Source of the DNA: Butyrivibrio sp. INlla18
Lineage (GTDB): Bacteria; Bacillota; Clostridia; Lachnospirales; Lachnospiraceae
Direction: 5' to 3'
Length of the DNA: 64,000 bases
NCBI RefSeq assembly: GCF_900103635.1
Contig: NZ_FMXK01000009.1
Coordinates: 62,001 to 126,000, forward strand
Part shown: piece by piece, positions 59,675 through 64,000 of the stretch
Layout of the letters: every line of letters begins with the position of its first letter
How positions within the stretch are numbered: the first letter of the stretch is position 1
Translations under genes and position numbers: made by a program
Notes under the pieces: generated by a model
Databases searched by the model: none
Seen by the model: only the letters and a program-made list of their open reading frames with translations
Told to the model about the DNA's origin: nothing

Positions 59675-59735
59675 ATTTGACGCGCGTCAAATATATTTAT
59701 ATAATTGTTGTAGAACTATTTGACGCACGTCAAAT
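59675..59735 (+). promoter_or_regulatory. Promoter with two palindromic operators ahead of the HipA-like module
   Basis: -35 TTGACG (59677-59682), a 17-bp spacer and exact TATAAT (59700-59705) form a strong promoter. ATTTGACGCGCGTCAAAT (59675-59692), a perfect 18-bp palindrome, covers the -35. ATTTGACGCACGTCAAAT (59718-59735), the same with one changed central base, lies just past the expected start. The centres are 43 bp apart, about four helical turns, an arrangement suited to cooperative or looped autorepression. Confidence 0.88.
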
Positions 59736-59761
59736 AGATTTGCATAGTGAGGTTTTTTATT

Positions 59762-60571
59762 ATGGCAAAGATAATCAAAGAAAAGCAAGACCTATCATAC
59801 CTTCAGTGGTCACATGTCAGAAGTTCCAGCGGCACAGCTGGCACCTTTTTGAAAGCCACTTCTTCTTTTGATGGAGAAAAGAAATATTATAAGCTCTCAA
59901 ATTTTGATCCGGTAAAAGGGGTTATTGGTCACGAATGCATCAATGAAATAATAGTTGATAGACTACTTGATCTTTTTGAAATTGAACATCTCTCATATGA
60001 GCTAATAAATGCTGAAATAGAGATAGAAGGAAAGACCTATAACACGTATCTATGCGCTTCAACAGACTTCAAAAAATCCGGTGAGAGCAAGATAGCTCTT
60101 GATGACTATTACAGAACAAACGCCGAGCCTTCAGAATCTCACTATGATTTCTGCAAACGCATGGGATGGCAGAAATACATAGACACCATGATTGCTATTG
60201 ATTTCATCATACTTAATAGGGACAGGCACGGTGCTAATATCGAAGTTCTTAGAAACGCAAGAGCACATACACTTCGAATTGCCCCTCTCTTCGACCATGG
60301 CGTATCTCTTCTTTATTCATGCTATACAGAAAAAGATGTCGACAAATTCGACGTACTTGCAGATAAGCCTTGTAACAATTTCATCGGAAGTTACTCATGT
60401 ACAGAGAATCTCTCTCTTCTAGATACTAAAAACAAACCTCTGACCATCAAGTTAAAAAAGTCAGACAAAGCAAAAATTTTTGATGGACTAAGCGGAATTA
60501 TTTCGGATAACTACATTGATAAGATCTGGGAAATAATCTACGAAAGGTACAAAATATATGAGAAGCTATGA
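59762..60571 (+). CDS. HipA/CtkA-like kinase, putative toxin
   Basis: A 269-residue compact kinase of the HipA-C fold. A Ser/Gly-rich loop (RSSSGTAGTFLK, residues 20-31) is the likely ATP or autophosphorylation loop. Lys44 in YYKLS, the catalytic loop LNRDRHGAN (Asp154, Asn159) and the metal-binding FDHG (Asp178) are all present, so it should be active. It lacks the N-terminal HipA subdomain, as in HipT and CtkA. The ATG at 59762 (MAKIIKEK) has GTGAGG upstream. It overlaps the next gene by 14 bp behind a palindrome-controlled promoter, as expected of a toxin-antitoxin operon. The phosphorylation target is unknown. Confidence 0.82.
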   Translation: MAKIIKEKQDLSYLQWSHVRSSSGTAGTFLKATSSFDGEKKYYKLSNFDPVKGVIGHECINEIIVDRLLDLFEIEHLSYELINAEIEIEGKTYNTYLCASTDFKKSGESKIALDDYYRTNAEPSESHYDFCKRMGWQKYIDTMIAIDFIILNRDRHGANIEVLRNARAHTLRIAPLFDHGVSLLYSCYTEKDVDKFDVLADKPCNNFIGSYSCTENLSLLDTKNKPLTIKLKKSDKAKIFDGLSGIISDNYIDKIWEIIYERYKIYEKL

Positions 60572-61355
60572 AATACTAGATGAAGCTAATTTCATAAACA
60601 TTGGCGTCCTTTTGTACTATGAAAAGGCCAAAGAATTCATCATAGAACTAAGCGACAACCTTGATGAATGGACTGCTCCTCTTCTATTTACAAGTTATGT
60701 CAAAAAAGGAATCTTCACAATTCCAAGAGATATCAGTCTTTTGTGGGTTAAAGAAAGAGTTATTCCAAGTGGAAGACAGAACATCGGATCAATACTATCA
60801 AATCATAAATTAAAAGCCTATGACGAGATGAAGCTTTTAGAGCTAGCTGAGGGTCGTTGTTCTCAGGATAGCATGTTTATCAGAAAAATTGACGATCTGC
60901 CTGAGTTTGTTCTTGATAGGCAAAAGAAAAATCTTATTGATTGTACTCCTCTGGATAGTGGAAACATTCTTTGCTTTTTTGCAGATAATAGTATAAAAAA
61001 AATCGAATTGAAAGCCTTTTCCAATGACTCAAAAATAGAAAAGGTAATAAAAAACAAAGCACTATTTAATTCCTGCAAAATTGGAACAGGAGGTTACAGC
61101 GTAACTTTCAATGATTCCATCGATATTCCATCATGGGAGCTCTACAAAAAAGGAATCACGATTCCTCTTTCATATCAGGATTTCCTTACCTTTGCAGACA
61201 GGAACCTCTTTGACACCAGCGAAAGCTGCCATGAGCTTGAATGCTCAAGACAAAACATCACATATCTCAATAAACAGGGATTACTGAATCCTGTGAAAGA
61301 AAATGTAAAAGGAAATCTGTATTTAAAGGGAGACGTAATAAAAACCAGGTGGTGA
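60558..61355 (+). CDS. Putative antitoxin/regulator: HipA-N-like region, DUF2442 and helix-turn-helix
   Basis: A 265-residue partner of the kinase. Residues 1-125 contain RVIPSGRQNIGSILSNHKL and YDEMKLLELAEGRCSQD, which resemble the HipA N-terminal lobe that HipT-type kinases lack. Residues 128-205 match the DUF2442 pattern (DCTPLDSGNILCFFADNSIK, then FNDSIDIPSWELYKKG). The C-terminal 45 residues look like an excisionase/MerR-type helix-turn-helix (HELECSRQNITYLNKQGLL). The architecture suggests one protein that both neutralises the kinase and binds the upstream palindromes. GAAAGG precedes the ATG inside the kinase gene. Domain calls are from memory. Confidence 0.7.
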   Translation: MRSYEILDEANFINIGVLLYYEKAKEFIIELSDNLDEWTAPLLFTSYVKKGIFTIPRDISLLWVKERVIPSGRQNIGSILSNHKLKAYDEMKLLELAEGRCSQDSMFIRKIDDLPEFVLDRQKKNLIDCTPLDSGNILCFFADNSIKKIELKAFSNDSKIEKVIKNKALFNSCKIGTGGYSVTFNDSIDIPSWELYKKGITIPLSYQDFLTFADRNLFDTSESCHELECSRQNITYLNKQGLLNPVKENVKGNLYLKGDVIKTRW

Positions 61356-61375
61356 CACAGTCACTACCTGGTTTT
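61343..61375. terminator. Terminator of the HipA-like module, overlapping its stop codon
   Basis: AACCAGGT and ACCTGGTT, with inner GTGAC/GTCAC pairing, form a hairpin followed by TTCTT. The last sense codons and the stop lie in the stem. It separates the module from the convergent rhodanese gene. Confidence 0.85.
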
Positions 61376-61393
61376 CTTATTTCATCCCAAAAC

Positions 61394-61729
61394 TCAAAGC
61401 ACTTTCAAGCCTTTATAATCAACTATTCCGCCTATATTCTTGGCATTCTTATATCCAAGCATTTTCATCTTATCCACTGCTCTTCTAGCCCTATTTCCAC
61501 TATGACAATAGACAAAGATCATTGTGTCATGGTCTGGAATCTTGTCCTCAATTTCAAGAATGTCATCAACAGGGATATTGATACTTCCTGAAATATGACC
61601 TGTTTTGTATTCTTCATTGGTTCTGACATCGAGAAGAACTGCATCTGGAGTAGTTTCAAATTTCTTAAGATTCTCATTTATGTCTGTATGTTTGAATAAA
61701 CTTGTTAAGCCTTTTAATATGTTACCCAT
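61394..61729 (-). CDS. Rhodanese-like sulfurtransferase
   Basis: A 111-residue single rhodanese domain. LLDVRTNEEYKTGHISGSI (read in parts) is the N-terminal block, and the active-site loop is YCHSGNRARR with Cys75. It transfers sulfane sulphur or acts as a redox or signalling protein in the cytoplasm. AGGAGGAAGACAA precedes the ATG, within the end of the flippase gene, which it overlaps by 8 bp. Its presence at the end of a surface-polysaccharide cluster is unexplained. Confidence 0.92.
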   Translation of the reverse strand: MGNILKGLTSLFKHTDINENLKKFETTPDAVLLDVRTNEEYKTGHISGSINIPVDDILEIEDKIPDHDTMIFVYCHSGNRARRAVDKMKMLGYKNAKNIGGIVDYKGLKVL

Positions 61730-63149
61730 TTGTCTTCCTCCTGATTAAATTCTTTATAAAAAGAAGAATGCCAAGTACAGCAAGATAAAATACTCCACTG
61801 ATCAGAATCTTTACAAATAGAGCCATCAGCTGGTTAGAAAACGCTGGAATATACCCATAAAAAGCTACATACATTGCTATTCCAGAAAGTATAAATGGAA
61901 TAGAATTTATAATATTTCTACCAATGTTCGCTTCTTTGAAAACGCTTATAGACTGAACCACACATACTACAATCTCTGCTACTAGTGTTCCAATAGCAGC
62001 ACCTATAGAAGCATATTTCGGAATTAATAGCACGTTTAGCACTAAATTAACTGCCGCTCCAGAAAAAAGAGATGCAACAAACAACTTATCCTTTTTTCTT
62101 GGCAAAAGATATTGTGTCCTAATAACATTGGCAAATGCCAAAAAGATACAACTTGGAAGAACAACATTAAACAGTATGATACATTTTTCAAACCCCTCTC
62201 CATAAAACAAAGGTACAAAAATGTCTGACACTGTCATAATCCCAACACAAATTGAAGTAGAAACAAACATCGCAAATATGATGGATTTCTCAAATATCGA
62301 CTCTGCTTCTTGGGCTTTTTCATCCTTGGAAATGATGTTAGACATCCTCGGAAGCATCACTGTTCCCAATGCTGTAATAAGCGCCAATGGGACATTTATT
62401 ATTTTTTCGCAGCTATGGTAATAGCCAACTTCAATCTCAGATGCTAATGAACCAAGCATAATCTTATCCATGGTTTTATATATGCTCACTGCTATTGTTG
62501 GTAAAAATAATACCAGATTAGGTTTTATATGCTTTTTTATTCCATCAAGCGTTGGCCTTATGTATTTTATTCTTTTAAAGACAACCGGAAGCGCAACTAA
62601 ATTACTAAAAAAGAAACCAATACAATAGATAAGTGCATATTTCCATGTATCTTCTGCATTTTTAACAACAATAAAAATAGCCAGAGTAGTGAAAATTTTC
62701 GTGATCAAATCCCTAACTGTAGTAACCTTAAACTCTTCTAGTCCGTATAATGCCCAAGTCAGATCAATGCAGCCAGTAAAGACCATTATGATAAAAATAC
62801 ATGCTATCCCCTTATTTGATGCAATAGTCATGACATAGATTACATATATAAACGTAATTATTATGCCCATAAATATTTGGAATCCATATATTTCGCAGAA
62901 AGCCCGTGACAGTTTTTCTTTATCATCTTTAACATAGGCTACAGTCCTATTTCCATAATTCTGTAGCCCAAGTTTTATGAACATATAGAAGTAAAATGCT
63001 ATTGAATAGTTATATGAATACTTTCCAAGCCCTTCTGCATGTAATATGCGAGATAGGTATGGCAATGTTATAAGCGGAATAATTATTCCGCTTAACTGAT
63101 ATATCGCATTAAATATAAAGTTTCTTTTTACACTCACTTTTTGCGCCAT
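61722..63149 (-). CDS. Wzx-type oligosaccharide flippase
   Basis: A 475-residue polysaccharide-biosynthesis membrane protein with about fourteen hydrophobic segments. It should move lipid-linked repeat units across the membrane for capsule or exopolysaccharide assembly. Family patterns are KRNFIFNAIYQLSGIIIPLI at the N-terminus, GLGKYSYNYSIA, and YGLEEFKVTTVRDLITKIF. The ATG at 63149 shares its A with the stop of the upstream ATP-grasp gene (TAATG), so the start eight codons upstream is rejected in favour of coupling. Confidence 0.92.
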   Translation of the reverse strand: MAQKVSVKRNFIFNAIYQLSGIIIPLITLPYLSRILHAEGLGKYSYNYSIAFYFYMFIKLGLQNYGNRTVAYVKDDKEKLSRAFCEIYGFQIFMGIIITFIYVIYVMTIASNKGIACIFIIMVFTGCIDLTWALYGLEEFKVTTVRDLITKIFTTLAIFIVVKNAEDTWKYALIYCIGFFFSNLVALPVVFKRIKYIRPTLDGIKKHIKPNLVLFLPTIAVSIYKTMDKIMLGSLASEIEVGYYHSCEKIINVPLALITALGTVMLPRMSNIISKDEKAQEAESIFEKSIIFAMFVSTSICVGIMTVSDIFVPLFYGEGFEKCIILFNVVLPSCIFLAFANVIRTQYLLPRKKDKLFVASLFSGAAVNLVLNVLLIPKYASIGAAIGTLVAEIVVCVVQSISVFKEANIGRNIINSIPFILSGIAMYVAFYGYIPAFSNQLMALFVKILISGVFYLAVLGILLFIKNLIRRKTNG

Positions 63150-64000
63150 TATATACCAGATTCCAAATCCCACTGATTTCCTAATATCTCATCAAATTCC
63201 TCTGGAACATGTTTAAACAATCCACTTCCAGTTGAAAAGGTCATTTCACCAAAATATATCTTTCCATTAACATTATACAGATCCACCCTTACGTGTGAAA
63301 AACCTTCAGAAAGCTTCTCTGCTATTTCAATCATTTTTGAATAATTAGCAGGTTTTTCAATCTGCTTAGTAATAGGTGTAAAATCCGCTCTGTAATATGG
63401 CAACAGATTAAAATTCTTATCAAATATGCCCAATTTCGCATTTGTATGAATAGGATAGGTGTCTATCATTACATATAAACAATAAACCTTTCCTCCAAAG
63501 CAAAAAAATTTATAATCAGGCAAATCACCTTTGCCATCCTCTAAAAGGTTTTTCTCGATGTATATCTGTGGTCTAATGTCTTTGTATTGCATTTCAAATG
63601 AATTATATGCAAAGTTCTGCTTCAGCCAACTATTAGCTTTATCTTTAATATCATCAAAGCTAATTTCTTTTTTATCATCAACTACAACATTCAACCCACT
63701 ACCATGATTTGCTTTGATAACAAAACTGTCTGGCAAAGAATCATAGTCTATATCATCGGCAGAACTATATGCTTTACCAATGGTAGGAATAAGATATTCT
63801 CCTCCTATTTTTTCTTCCACCCAGCTTCTAACTGCCACCTTATCCGACAATCTTGATATCATCGGATCGTTCCTATTAATCTTACTCCACTGAATCTTCT
63901 CTGTATAAGTTCTTGGATTTTTCAGGTTGCATTTTTTTCCCATTATTTTTTTGTACTTATAACTAACATACATACCCCAACACTTCTTGGGCATGTGCTT
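63149..64000 (-). CDS. TupA-like ATP-grasp protein, 5' end beyond the window
   Basis: At least 281 residues of a TupA-like ATP-grasp protein, found in capsule and teichuronopeptide-type clusters, where it may ligate amino acids to sugars. Blocks are NPRTYTEKIQWSKINRND, KANHGSGLNVVV, PQIYIEKNL, DYKFFCFGGKVYCLYV and HVRVDLYNVNGKIYFGEMTF (metal-binding Asp/Glu). The frame stays open to the last base. An ATG at 63994 exists, but the usual N-terminal segment seems cut by the window, so the true start is probably outside. Confidence 0.85.
   Translation of the reverse strand, partial: KHMPKKCWGMYVSYKYKKIMGKKCNLKNPRTYTEKIQWSKINRNDPMISRLSDKVAVRSWVEEKIGGEYLIPTIGKAYSSADDIDYDSLPDSFVIKANHGSGLNVVVDDKKEISFDDIKDKANSWLKQNFAYNSFEMQYKDIRPQIYIEKNLLEDGKGDLPDYKFFCFGGKVYCLYVMIDTYPIHTNAKLGIFDKNFNLLPYYRADFTPITKQIEKPANYSKMIEIAEKLSEGFSHVRVDLYNVNGKIYFGEMTFSTGSGLFKHVPEEFDEILGNQWDLESGI

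Overview
The window reads as chromosomal DNA of an anaerobic, low-to-moderate GC Firmicute of the Lachnospiraceae, most like Butyrivibrio or Pseudobutyrivibrio. This is inferred from a Roseburia/Butyrivibrio-style mannan-utilisation locus, DUF4364 and DUF5722 proteins, a LytS-type kinase, motility-type chemoreceptors and AGGAGG-type ribosome binding sites. No rRNA, CRISPR array or phage block was seen. There is one tRNA, one complete IS element, and two or three toxin-antitoxin candidates.

Layout. 0-6 kb (minus strand): purL-carA-carB, joining purine and pyrimidine/arginine synthesis; carB runs off the left edge. 6-7.2 kb: a TetR regulator and a DUF6508-like protein. 7.36-7.97 kb: a gene-free composite of nested inverted repeats around four 74-bp direct repeats. 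8-17.1 kb: a mannan operon on the minus strand. It holds a GH36 alpha-galactosidase and a LacI repressor, then two GH130 phosphorylases, an SGNH esterase and a GH1 glycosidase fused to mannose-6-phosphate isomerase. Together these would strip galactose, acetyl groups and glucose from imported manno-oligosaccharides and feed mannose into glycolysis. 17-24.6 kb: a membrane protein, LysR regulator, chemoreceptor, purA, a voltage-gated K+ channel and a secreted nuclease. 24.7-29.6 kb: a GH28 protein, a ParE-type toxin-antitoxin pair, an IS1182-family element inserted in a terminator, and a membrane-anchored HAD phosphatase. 29.8-36.6 kb: an ArsR-type regulator, a TetM-like translational GTPase fused to a Rae1-like RNase, a second chemoreceptor and PPi-type phosphofructokinase. 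36.7-46.3 kb: an SH3-SGNH exoprotein, orphan LytS kinase, heterodimeric ABC exporter, diguanylate cyclase, tRNA-Thr and small or unknown proteins. 46.8-59.2 kb: an ankyrin protein, lipoprotein, DUF4364, malic enzyme, DUF5722 glycosidase-like protein, RarA, radical SAM protein, two transporters, a tocopherol-cyclase-like protein and SfsA.

59.2-61.4 kb is the most system-like stretch. A type I toxin-antitoxin candidate (two convergent RNAs sharing one terminator) lies beside a two-gene HipA-kinase module. That module has a near-consensus promoter flanked by two copies of an 18-bp palindrome, and its second gene carries a DUF2442 region and a helix-turn-helix. 61.4-64 kb begins a surface-polysaccharide cluster (rhodanese, Wzx flippase, TupA-like ATP-grasp) that leaves the right edge.

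All calls come from reading the sequence and remembered family features. No database search was run.
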